The notes beneath the pieces were generated by a model. It did no database searches and was not told the DNA's origin. It saw only the letters and a list, made by a program, of their open reading frames with translations. The translations under genes and the position numbers were made by a program. Below are positions 8,559 through 16,868 of a DNA stretch of 64,000 nucleotides, piece after piece. The stretch lies in the NCBI GenBank assembly GCA_023898405.1, contig CP060221.1, positions 496,001-560,000 on the forward strand, written 5' to 3'. The DNA is from Myxococcales bacterium (GTDB lineage Bacteria; Myxococcota; UBA727; JABDBI01). How positions within the stretch are numbered: position 1 is the first letter of the stretch; every line of letters starts with the position of its first letter.

Positions 8559-9509
8559 ATGACAAGGAAAAAGATCGCATTGATTGGTGCAGGACAGATT
8601 GGGGGAACCCTTGCCCTCCTCGCTACCCAAAGAAACTTGGGGGATGTCGTTTTATTTGATGTTTTTTCTGGCACAGCACAAGGCAAAGCTCTAGACATCA
8701 GCCAAATGTCAAGCCGCATGATGTGTGAGAACAAACTCACTGGAACAGGTGAATACAAAGATATAGCTAACGCAGATGTATGCATTATTACTGCAGGTTT
8801 TCCTCGTAAGCCAGGTATGAGCCGTGAAGATCTACTTCAAAAAAATCTTGATGTGGTAAAACAAGTTGCCGATGGCATTAAGACCTATGCACCCAATGCT
8901 TTTGTCATAATGATCACTAATCCAATAGACACCATGGTCTATGCATTTCATAAACTTGCTGGTCTTACACCACAAAAAGTGATCGGTATGGCAGGCATTC
9001 TTGATTCTGCTCGCTTTTGTACCTTCATTGCCGAAGAGCTCAAGGTGAGCAAACAAGATGTCAGCGCCATGGTATTGGGTGGTCACGGTGACGATATGGT
9101 TCCCTTGCCACGTTTTTCTACTGCAGGAGGCATTCCGCTCACTGAACTGGTTGCTATGGGTATCTTGAGTCAAGAGAGACTCGATGCTTTAATAGAGCGT
9201 ACACGCAAAGGCGGCGGTGAAATTGTTCAATTGCTCGGTAACGGTTCTGCTTTTTACGCTCCTGCAATCTCGGCCATTGAAATGGCTGAAAGTTATCTTT
9301 TAGATCAAAAACGTATACTTCCATGTGCTGCCCTTTTGAGTGGAGCATACGGCGTTGATGGTTTGTTTATGGGGGTTCCCGTCGTTATCGGAGCTGGGGG
9401 GATAGAACGGGTTATAGAGCTCAAACTCGACCAAAAAGAGCAAGAAGCTTTTAATAAATCCAAGGCCTCGGTTGAAAAAGTGGTTAAAGAATTAAAGACT
9501 TTTTTGTAG
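8559..9509 (+). CDS. mdh: malate dehydrogenase (NAD-dependent)
   Basis: 316 residues; cytoplasmic TCA-cycle enzyme interconverting malate and oxaloacetate. The start is the ATG at 8559 with AGGA upstream; an in-frame upstream extension from 8502 lacks similarity. Features of the LDH-like MDH group: N-terminal NAD motif GAGQIGGTLA, substrate-binding Arg loop (FPRKPGMSREDL), NPIDTM, and catalytic His in GGHGDDMVP. It sits immediately before sdhCAB, grouping two consecutive TCA steps, but a terminator separates them. Confidence 0.96.
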   Translation: MTRKKIALIGAGQIGGTLALLATQRNLGDVVLFDVFSGTAQGKALDISQMSSRMMCENKLTGTGEYKDIANADVCIITAGFPRKPGMSREDLLQKNLDVVKQVADGIKTYAPNAFVIMITNPIDTMVYAFHKLAGLTPQKVIGMAGILDSARFCTFIAEELKVSKQDVSAMVLGGHGDDMVPLPRFSTAGGIPLTELVAMGILSQERLDALIERTRKGGGEIVQLLGNGSAFYAPAISAIEMAESYLLDQKRILPCAALLSGAYGVDGLFMGVPVVIGAGGIERVIELKLDQKEQEAFNKSKASVEKVVKELKTFL

Positions 9510-9565
9510 GCCCCTGGTGTGTGGATAAGTTTTTAAACAAAAAGCGAGGCCAACCCACATGAAAA

Positions 9566-9588
9566 GTGCCTCGTTGAGGCGCTCTTTT
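9566..9588 (+). terminator. Rho-independent terminator after mdh
   Basis: Seven-base stem GTGCCTC/GAGGCGC (one G-T pair) with a GTT loop, followed by TCTTTT. It lies between mdh and sdhC and may let part of the transcription continue into sdh. Confidence 0.65.
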
Positions 9589-9619
9589 ATGCAGAGTGTT
9601 CAGAGGCAAAAGGGATCAT

Positions 9620-10303
9620 ATGCAAATAAAACATTACTGTTGCTCCACGATTGGAAAAAAATGGCTTGTGGCTTTGACAGGTCTTTTTATGATATTTTTT
9701 GTCGTTGCTCACCTTCTGGGTAATCTTGGCATGTTTTCTGGCCCGGAAGCCACCAATCAATACGCTGCTTTTTTAAAAAGCATCCCCAAAATTTTATGGG
9801 GATTTCGCATTGTATTGCTTGCTGCCATTGCTCTGCACATCTGGCTCACCATCGATCTTACTCAGCAAAGTCGGCGCGCAAGACCTCAAAACTATCTTCA
9901 TAAAAATAATCGCAAGGCAAGCTTTAGCTCGCGATATATGCTCATAAGCGGTCTCACTGTGCTCGTATTTATCGGCTATCATCTTGCACATTATACTTTG
10001 GGTATTACCAATCCTGAATTTGCTTTACTCCATGACAGCCTTGGCCGTCATCATGTCTACAACATGGTCGTCATGGGTTTTTCTAACCCCTTAGTTTCCG
10101 GTTTTTATATTCTCGCGCAAATATTGCTCGCCTTCCATATCAGTCATGGTATTTCCTCTGCCACCAGAACCCTCGGCCTAGGCAATCATGTCGTTTACGA
10201 GCGTGTACAAAAGATTGGCGTTATTTTTTCTGCTCTGATCGCAATTTTATTTATTTCTATCCCCATAGCAGTGCTCTTTGGTTATTTGCCCCTTGATACT
10301 TAA
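9620..10303 (+). CDS. sdhC: succinate dehydrogenase cytochrome b558 subunit
   Basis: 227 residues from the ATG at 9620 (AGGG upstream); an upstream in-frame start at 9596 adds a charged octapeptide and is rejected. Five hydrophobic segments with membrane His residues (HLLGN, LHIWL, HLAHYTLG, HHVYN, HISHG) fit the di-haem cytochrome b558 of type-B succinate:quinone oxidoreductases, which need no SdhD. It anchors SdhAB in the inner membrane and passes electrons to quinone. Start of an sdhCAB operon (19 bases to sdhA). Confidence 0.93.
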   Translation: MQIKHYCCSTIGKKWLVALTGLFMIFFVVAHLLGNLGMFSGPEATNQYAAFLKSIPKILWGFRIVLLAAIALHIWLTIDLTQQSRRARPQNYLHKNNRKASFSSRYMLISGLTVLVFIGYHLAHYTLGITNPEFALLHDSLGRHHVYNMVVMGFSNPLVSGFYILAQILLAFHISHGISSATRTLGLGNHVVYERVQKIGVIFSALIAILFISIPIAVLFGYLPLDT

Positions 10304-10321
10304 ACTTAGTGAGGCCACATA

Positions 10322-12232
10322 ATGTTCGAGTCAAAAATACCAAACGGACCCATCGCCGATAAATGGCAAAATTACAAAGATTCAATGAAACCGGTGAGTC
10401 CAGCCAATAAACGAAAGTACAAAATTATCGTTGTAGGATCAGGGCTTGCTGGAGCTTCAGCTGCTGCGAGTTTGGGAGAGCTTGGTTACGGCGTTGAAGT
10501 ATTTACCTTTCACGACAGCCCTCGCAGAGCACACAGCATTGCTGCTCAAGGCGGTATCAATGCGGCCAAGAACTATCAGAACGATGGCGATAGTATCTAC
10601 CGACTCTTCTACGATACCGTCAAGGGCGGAGATTTCAGAGCGCGTGAAGCCAACGTCTATCGGCTGGCTCAAGTCAGCGTCAATATTATTGATCAATGTG
10701 TTGCCCAAGGTGTTCCCTTTGCCAGGGATTATGGCGGTTTGTTAGACAACCGTTCTTTTGGAGGTGCTCTTGTCTCTCGGACTTTTTATGCCAGGGGACA
10801 AACTGGACAACAGCTGCTTATAGGTGCTTACAGCGCATTAAGCAGGCAAATAGGTCTTGGTCGCGTAAAACTTCATGCTCGCACAGAAATGCTCGATCTC
10901 ATACTTGTTGATGGACACGCCAAAGGCATTGTTGTACGCAATCTTGTCACTGGTGAGTTGAGCTGTCACATGGCAGATGCGGTGGTACTGGCTTCGGGTG
11001 GATATGGGGCTATTTTTTATCTTTCCACTAATGCCGTCAATTGTAATATCTCGGCTGCCTATCGAGCTTATAAACGCGGTGCTCTTTTTGCTAATCCGTG
11101 CTACACGCAGATCCACCCAACATGCATTCCAGTATCTGGAGACCATCAATCAAAACTTACCCTCATGTCCGAATCCTTACGAAATGATGGCAGAGTTTGG
11201 GTGCCGAAAAATCTTGGTGACACGCGCGCTCCTCAAGAAATTCCTAACTCTGAGCGTGATTATTATCTAGAAAGAAAATATCCAAGCTATGGCAACCTCG
11301 CCCCTCGCGACATTGCATCCCGCGGTGCCAAACAGGTCTGCGATGAAGGCCGCGGTGTTGGAGATTCTGGCTTAGGCGTTTATTTGGATTTTGGTGATGC
11401 CATCAACCGTTTGGGTCTAAAAGCGATTTCAGATCGTTACGGCAATCTTTTTCAGATGTACGAAAAAATCACCGGTGAAAATCCCTACCATACTCCTATG
11501 CGCATCTACCCTGCGTCACATTACACTATGGGTGGTTTATGGGTTGATTATGAACTTATGAGTACGACTCCAGGGCTCTTTGTTTTGGGTGAAGCCAATT
11601 TCAGTGATCACGGTGCCAACCGACTTGGCGCAAGCGCGCTCATGCAGGGTCTTGCTGATGGCTATTTTGTTCTCCCCTACACTATTTGTCGTTATCTCAA
11701 TGAAGTAAAATCAGGTGCTGCCGATCCTCAAGGCCAACAAGCCAAAGAAGCTTTGCAGTCAACGCATGATCGCATTGATAAACTTTTTTCTATTAAGGGA
11801 AAAAGTTCGCCCGACAATTTTCATCGTCGTTTAGGAAAAATTATTTGGGATTACTGTGGAATGGGTCGCAATGAAGCCGGGCTAAAGAAAGCATTGAGTT
11901 TGATACCTCCTCTAAGAGAAGAGTTCTATCGCGATCTTGCTTTGCCGGGCACAGCAAAAGAACTCAATCTGGTTTTAGAAAAAGCGCTGCGCGTAGCCGA
12001 CTTTCTCGAATTTGGCGAAGTGATGTGTCACGATGCTTTAATGAGAAATGAATCTTGCGGAGGGCATTTTAGGGAAGAATATCAAACCCCCGATGGAGAG
12101 GCATTGCGAAACGATAAAGATTTCTGCTATGTGGCGGCTTGGTCTTACCAAGGTGTGGGAAAAACTCCCGAGTTATTTAAAGAGCCGCTAAACTTTGAAA
12201 ATGTTGAGCTTCAACAAAGGAGCTACAAATGA
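10322..12232 (+). CDS. sdhA: succinate dehydrogenase flavoprotein subunit
   Basis: 636 residues. Catalytic FAD subunit oxidising succinate to fumarate on the cytoplasmic face. An N-terminal dinucleotide-binding site (VVGSGLAGASAAASLGELG) is followed by the covalent-FAD motif HSIAAQGGINAA. Further on are the substrate region PTCIP and the C-terminal FAD loop GEANFSDHGANRLGASAL. Length and sequence style match type-B enzymes. It overlaps sdhB by four bases (ATGA), implying translational coupling. Confidence 0.96.
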   Translation: MFESKIPNGPIADKWQNYKDSMKPVSPANKRKYKIIVVGSGLAGASAAASLGELGYGVEVFTFHDSPRRAHSIAAQGGINAAKNYQNDGDSIYRLFYDTVKGGDFRAREANVYRLAQVSVNIIDQCVAQGVPFARDYGGLLDNRSFGGALVSRTFYARGQTGQQLLIGAYSALSRQIGLGRVKLHARTEMLDLILVDGHAKGIVVRNLVTGELSCHMADAVVLASGGYGAIFYLSTNAVNCNISAAYRAYKRGALFANPCYTQIHPTCIPVSGDHQSKLTLMSESLRNDGRVWVPKNLGDTRAPQEIPNSERDYYLERKYPSYGNLAPRDIASRGAKQVCDEGRGVGDSGLGVYLDFGDAINRLGLKAISDRYGNLFQMYEKITGENPYHTPMRIYPASHYTMGGLWVDYELMSTTPGLFVLGEANFSDHGANRLGASALMQGLADGYFVLPYTICRYLNEVKSGAADPQGQQAKEALQSTHDRIDKLFSIKGKSSPDNFHRRLGKIIWDYCGMGRNEAGLKKALSLIPPLREEFYRDLALPGTAKELNLVLEKALRVADFLEFGEVMCHDALMRNESCGGHFREEYQTPDGEALRNDKDFCYVAAWSYQGVGKTPELFKEPLNFENVELQQRSYK

Positions 12233-12984
12233 AAAATATTTCTTTGGTACTTAAAATATGGCGCCAGGCATCAAAGGACGCTAAGGGTGAATTTGTTACA
12301 ATCCAAGCTCAAGATATTTCTCCTGACATGTCATTTTTAGAAATGCTTGACCACGTAAATGAAAAATTGATTCATGACGGCCAAGAACCCTTCGCTTTTG
12401 AATCAGATTGCCGGGAAGGAATTTGTGGCGCCTGCTCTTTGGTTATCAACGGCATACCACACGGCCCTAACTCAGGCACCACTACATGCCAACTGCACAT
12501 GCGTTCATTCAAAAATGGCGATGTAATTCATATCGAGCCTTTCAGGGCTCAGGCTTTTCCCATCATCAAAGATCTGGTTGTTGATCGCAGCGCCTTTGAT
12601 CGCATCATCCAAGCCGGCGGCTTTGTCAGTGCAAATACGGGTGGTGCTCCCGATGCAAATTCAATTCCCATCAGCAAAAAAATGGCTGAACATGCCTTTG
12701 ATGCTGCCGCTTGCATAGGATGCGGTGCTTGTGTGGCAGCGTGCAAAAATGCTTCTGCCATGCTGTTCGTTGGCGCTAAAGTCAGTCATTTAAGCCACCT
12801 TCCTCAAGGACACCCTGAGCGCAAAGAGCGGGTAAAAAATATGATAATGGCTATGGAGCAAGAACAATTTGGTTCATGTACCAACACGCTTGAGTGCGAA
12901 GCTGTGTGCCCCAAAGAAATTAACACTCAAGTCATCGGTCAGCTCAATCATGAGTTCATGAAAGCTCTAGTCTGTGAAAAATAA
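12229..12984 (+). CDS. sdhB: succinate dehydrogenase iron-sulfur subunit
   Basis: 251 residues. Carries electrons from SdhA FAD to the haem subunit through three clusters. The N-terminal ferredoxin motif CREGICGACSLVING with a later Cys in TTCQLHMR binds 2Fe-2S. CIGCGACVAACKNA and CTNTLECEAVCPKE supply the 4Fe-4S and 3Fe-4S ligands. Last gene of sdhCAB. The start overlaps the sdhA stop. Confidence 0.96.
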   Translation: MKNISLVLKIWRQASKDAKGEFVTIQAQDISPDMSFLEMLDHVNEKLIHDGQEPFAFESDCREGICGACSLVINGIPHGPNSGTTTCQLHMRSFKNGDVIHIEPFRAQAFPIIKDLVVDRSAFDRIIQAGGFVSANTGGAPDANSIPISKKMAEHAFDAAACIGCGACVAACKNASAMLFVGAKVSHLSHLPQGHPERKERVKNMIMAMEQEQFGSCTNTLECEAVCPKEINTQVIGQLNHEFMKALVCEK

Positions 12985-13099
12985 TTTAAAACTTTCGCTT
13001 CTGATATCTTTACTGCACATTGATGACGGCTAATCCCAAGATATCGTTGTAACGAAAGCACGACGTGCCTATATAGAACTTTCTTGTCAAATACATAGA

Positions 13100-13134
13100 G
13101 CCTGGCAAGTAATAGAACTCATTTTCTGCCAGGC
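13100..13134. other. intergenic hairpin after sdhB
   Basis: An eight-base perfect inverted repeat, GCCTGGCA and TGCCAGGC, encloses 19 bases. It is not followed by a T-run, so it is not a textbook terminator; it may be an RNA structure or a protein-binding site downstream of sdh. Confidence 0.35.
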
Positions 13135-13205
13135 AAAGCTCGTATTTATAGCTTTATCTGCATAATAAAATATTTTAATTTTTAGCAATTCCCCCATAGA
13201 CTTTG

Positions 13206-14471
13206 ATGATAATTGATATACATTTTACATTATTCACTATTTTTTTCAGGATAACATATGAATATCAAAAATTTTTTTTTAATTTATTGACTATTATTTT
13301 ACTAAGCTGTTTGACTAATAACCTGGCTGTGGCATCTGATCTGAGCCAGATAGAAAAATTGAAATTAATGGTAAATGATAGCGAAGTTGATTGTGAAGGT
13401 CCTCTTAGTGAGCGCATAAAGGTTTGCAAAGGGAAAATTTATCAAGGAGTGCTTGATTGCAAGCCAAATGATTCTAACCAGCCATTTTTCCCTATGTTTT
13501 TTTCTGAAAATGGCCTGGAAACAAATTTAAAGATAAGAATATTGGACGAAAATAATAAAGTTCTTACTCAATTAGAAGAATTTTCAGATCAAGATTATTT
13601 TAGCTTTTCTTCTCCAGGTATACTTACTGGTCTTAGTACATCAATGATGAACAACATTGATAAAATCGGTTTTTTTATTAGTGCTGCAAATTTAATTACA
13701 CATTTTAATAAACTTGTATCCGAACTTAAAAAGAGCGTTGAAAAACTTTCAATAGTACAAAATATTACCTGTGTTAATAATCAGTTAATTTCTAAATTTA
13801 TTCCTGATTACAATAAATTAAAAGATGAAACAAAAATACCCTGTGATGATAAGTGTTTAACCTTAGAAGAAAAAGATTATTATCAAAAAATGATGATTCA
13901 ATCAGAAGGTAAAGAGCCTACTTTATATGAAGCCAAGAAATTATTTGATGAGATAAGTGCCCACAAAGATATCCCCTTTGCTTATACCGATGATGGTTGC
14001 TACGCACGCGCTCATATAATCGCCAACTGGCTTCATAATGAAGGTTATCGCAGCGGAAAAATTTGGCTCAAGGGACATTTGACACCGCCAAATAACCCCA
14101 ATAAGACATCTGATAGATGGGAATCATTGGGTAAGACATGGGAATATCATGTAGCAGCCATTATTTTTGTGAAAAACGAAGAAAATAAAAGTGAGATTAT
14201 GGTGATTGATCCTGCCCCCAATAATAAAAAATTGCTCACTATGGATGAATGGTTTTCATTTAACAATCTTTCTTCGGATATCAATCCAAAAATTATTCAA
14301 TATCCACTGCCAAAATCTATCGAGCCATTTGAGAAATTCGTTTATGCTTTATCTTCCCATGTACCTTTATGGCCTAGTGAGACAAATCTTAACCTATCTC
14401 CTTCAGAGACTCTGAATATAGCTTTGAGCGAAGCTAGTAAATATATGCGTAAACTACTAGAACAGCCGTAG
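13206..14471 (+). CDS. putative secreted protein-glutamine deamidase (protein glutaminase-like)
   Basis: About 421 residues as read. The C-terminal third has the protein-glutaminase triad arrangement. Counting codons from 13203, Cys266 lies in DDGCYARAH, His316 in WEYHVAA and Asp336 in VIDPAPN. The His-Asp spacing of 20 equals that of the Chryseobacterium enzyme (Cys156/His197/Asp217). Such enzymes convert protein glutamine to glutamate. The start is problematic: ATG 13206 has no ribosome site, whereas ATG 13258 has an ideal AGGA but is out of frame by one base across an A5T9 run (13267-13280). One extra T would join it to a clean signal peptide ending LAVA. It could be phase-variable, slippage-dependent, a sequencing error or a decayed gene. 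The rest of the N-terminal half is unrecognised. Confidence 0.62.
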   Translation: MIIDIHFTLFTIFFRITYEYQKFFFNLLTIILLSCLTNNLAVASDLSQIEKLKLMVNDSEVDCEGPLSERIKVCKGKIYQGVLDCKPNDSNQPFFPMFFSENGLETNLKIRILDENNKVLTQLEEFSDQDYFSFSSPGILTGLSTSMMNNIDKIGFFISAANLITHFNKLVSELKKSVEKLSIVQNITCVNNQLISKFIPDYNKLKDETKIPCDDKCLTLEEKDYYQKMMIQSEGKEPTLYEAKKLFDEISAHKDIPFAYTDDGCYARAHIIANWLHNEGYRSGKIWLKGHLTPPNNPNKTSDRWESLGKTWEYHVAAIIFVKNEENKSEIMVIDPAPNNKKLLTMDEWFSFNNLSSDINPKIIQYPLPKSIEPFEKFVYALSSHVPLWPSETNLNLSPSETLNIALSEASKYMRKLLEQP

Positions 14472-14505
14472 TACAGTATGGAATTGACGCAGGGGGGCGG
14501 AAAAG

Positions 14506-14580
14506 TTAATCCAGTTATTGAGGTATTCGTTTTGCTACGGTCGTTCAGGAATTAAAGGCTCAGTTAATTTCTAGGATTGC
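14506..14580. repeat. palindromic repeat, degenerate copy C
   Basis: Retains the loop segment TTTGCTACGGTCGTTCAGG and the right arm (ATTAAAGGCTCAGTTAATTT) of the element seen at 61442-61536, but most of the left arm is deleted; only AATCCAG remains at its outer edge. Intergenic, upstream of icd. Confidence 0.7.
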
Positions 14581-14690
14581 TATGATTTCAACATTTTCTT
14601 GACAGCACCAAAAATTTTTTATGTAGTCAACAAAATAAAAATAGTGCCGAAAAATTTGCTGTTAAATATCCCAAGCTTAAAGGGAGCCCC

Positions 14691-16094
14691 ATGAACACAC
14701 CATACCAAGATCTCGTCCCCCCAAAAAAAGGGAAAGCCATCACAATAAATAATGGCATACTCGATGTACCGGATAACCCCATCATTCCATTTATCGAAGG
14801 TGACGGCACAGGGGCGGACATTTGGAGTGCCAGCAAAAAAGTATTCGATCACGCAATCAAAAAAGCTTATCAAGGAAAAAAAGAAATTACCTGGTTTGAG
14901 GTTTATGCCGGAGAAAAAGCTTTCCGACGTTTTAACAGCTGGCTGCCCGATGATACTCTTTTGGCATTTAAAAATTATTTGGTAGGTATCAAGGGTCCTC
15001 TCACCACTCCAGTTGGCGGAGGCATTCGTTCCTTAAATGTGGCTCTCAGACAAATGCTCGACCTCTATGTTTGTCTGCGCCCAGTCCGTTGGTTTGAAGG
15101 CGTACCATCACCCGTAAAATCTCCCCAATCGGTCGATATGGTAATCTTCCGCGAGAATAGCGAAGATATTTACGCAGGCATTGAGTTTAAGGCTCAAAGT
15201 ACAGAGGCCAAAAAAATAATCTCATTTTTGCAAGAAAGTATGGGGGTATCAAAAATTCGTTTTCCCGACACAAGCGGGATCGGAATTAAGCCAGTATCCC
15301 AACAAGGCAGTGCCAGACTTATGGAAGCCGCTATAGACTATGCCTTAAGAGAAAAAAGAAAAAGTGTCACCATCGTTCACAAGGGCAACATCATGAAATT
15401 CACTGAAGGAGCCTTTCGTGATTGGTGCTATGCTCTTGCCACCGAAAATTATCGAAATGAAATTATTACAGAGCGTGAAAGCTGGATTATTGCCAATAAA
15501 GATCACAACCAAAATTTAAACAGCGAAGAAAATGCCAAAGCCATTGAACCTGGCTTTGACCTTATGACAGCAGAGCAACAACAAAAAGTAATTTCTGATG
15601 TAGAAAGCACTCTGGAAAAAATTTATCACAGCCATGGTGATGGCCGCTGGAAAAATAAACTGCTCATAAAAGATTCAATTGCTGATATCACTTTGCAACA
15701 GGTCCTCACTCGCCCCACAGAATTTGACGTTATCGCTACACTTAATCTTAACGGCGATTACTTGAGCGATGCACTAGCGGCCCAGGTAGGAGGAATAGGA
15801 ATTGCGCCAGGCGGCAATATTAACTATCAAACAGGCCATGCAATATTTGAAGCCACTCATGGAACAGCTCCCAAATATGCCAATCTTGATAAGGTTAACC
15901 CAGGCTCGGTAATTCTATCTGGTGAAATGATGTTACGCTATTTGGGATGGCATGAAGCAGCTGATTTAATCATCAAGAGCATGAATCAAACCATTGCCCA
16001 AAAGAAAGTCACCTATGACTTTCACCGCATGATGTCTGAAGCAAGCTTGCTCAAATGCTCTGAGTTTGCCCAAGCTCTTTGTGAAAACATGTAG
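14691..16094 (+). CDS. icd: isocitrate dehydrogenase (NADP-type)
   Basis: 467 residues. Oxidative decarboxylation of isocitrate to 2-oxoglutarate in the TCA cycle. Motifs: substrate loop GGGIRSLNVALRQ with the Ser equivalent to the one phosphorylated in E. coli, FRENSEDIYAGIEF, IVHKGNIMKFTEGAF, and the cofactor region ATHGTAPKYA. It is longer than E. coli Icd by an internal segment around residues 260-310, as in cyanobacterial-type NADP enzymes. ATG at 14691 behind GGGAG. Monocistronic as far as can be seen. Confidence 0.95.
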   Translation: MNTPYQDLVPPKKGKAITINNGILDVPDNPIIPFIEGDGTGADIWSASKKVFDHAIKKAYQGKKEITWFEVYAGEKAFRRFNSWLPDDTLLAFKNYLVGIKGPLTTPVGGGIRSLNVALRQMLDLYVCLRPVRWFEGVPSPVKSPQSVDMVIFRENSEDIYAGIEFKAQSTEAKKIISFLQESMGVSKIRFPDTSGIGIKPVSQQGSARLMEAAIDYALREKRKSVTIVHKGNIMKFTEGAFRDWCYALATENYRNEIITERESWIIANKDHNQNLNSEENAKAIEPGFDLMTAEQQQKVISDVESTLEKIYHSHGDGRWKNKLLIKDSIADITLQQVLTRPTEFDVIATLNLNGDYLSDALAAQVGGIGIAPGGNINYQTGHAIFEATHGTAPKYANLDKVNPGSVILSGEMMLRYLGWHEAADLIIKSMNQTIAQKKVTYDFHRMMSEASLLKCSEFAQALCENM

Positions 16095-16108
16095 CACCAA
16101 TCTCTGGT

Positions 16109-16735
16109 TCATACCACTATGCGGCTGATATCCCCTGCTCCTTGGCGTTCAACCACAGGGTAGGGCCCGCTTAGATCTATCACGGTCGAATCCTTTGTTT
16201 CGATAGTGCCAGAGTCAAGAATAAGATCGAGGCCATAGCCAAAATCACGGTTCACCTCAGTACCACTTCTACATACACGGTTGTTTAGTACTGTTGATGT
16301 GGAAACTATTGGCTTTCTGAAAATTCGTGTCATCATCAACACGGCGGGATTGTCGGGCACGCGAATTCCGATAGTTTGCCTCTCAGAACGAAACATCTTT
16401 GGTACTTCCGGAGTTGCTCTTAAAATAAAAGTATAAGGTCCCGGCAGGTGGCGCTTCATTATTTGGTATGCGTTATTTTCTAAAATTGCATAACGGGCAA
16501 TGTCTGATAAATCAGGACATATAATCGAAAGCAAATGACATTTATCTAAATTTTTAAGCTTCAATACACGATCAATAGCTTCAGTTTCATAAATGGCACA
16601 GCCAATACCATAGTTAGTATCGGTCGGATAAGCGAGCACTCCACCGCGTTCTAAAACTGCGACAGCATGAGAAATAATTCTAGGTTCAGGAAACTCTGGG
16701 TCAATTTTGAGCTGCATACAATTGGAGTGGGTCAT
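16109..16735 (-). CDS. yciO: YrdC/Sua5-superfamily protein, YciO-like
   Basis: 208 residues from the ATG at 16735, which has GGAG five bases upstream; a longer form from 16780 is less likely. The YrdC fold is shown by GGVLAYPTDTNYGIGC near the N-terminus, a basic nucleotide-binding region (RVLKLKNLDKCHLLSIICPD), PGPYTFILRAT, IGIRVPDNP, and the end STVIDLSGPYPVVERQGAGD. The order and wording match YciO more than TsaC/TsaB-linked enzymes. The family binds RNA/ATP; whether it makes threonylcarbamoyl-AMP for tRNA t6A cannot be decided here. Confidence 0.85.
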   Translation of the reverse strand: MTHSNCMQLKIDPEFPEPRIISHAVAVLERGGVLAYPTDTNYGIGCAIYETEAIDRVLKLKNLDKCHLLSIICPDLSDIARYAILENNAYQIMKRHLPGPYTFILRATPEVPKMFRSERQTIGIRVPDNPAVLMMTRIFRKPIVSTSTVLNNRVCRSGTEVNRDFGYGLDLILDSGTIETKDSTVIDLSGPYPVVERQGAGDISRIVV

Positions 16736-16868
16736 CAACGCTCCTGCCTCTAGAGAAAATATTCCATGGCCTAGCTTCAATCATAAACCACTGCTTGTCT
16801 AGAGACTTACCCTTCACATATAGGATATTATATCGTGAATAATGTTATCTCATAGTTGAGGATCTCCC

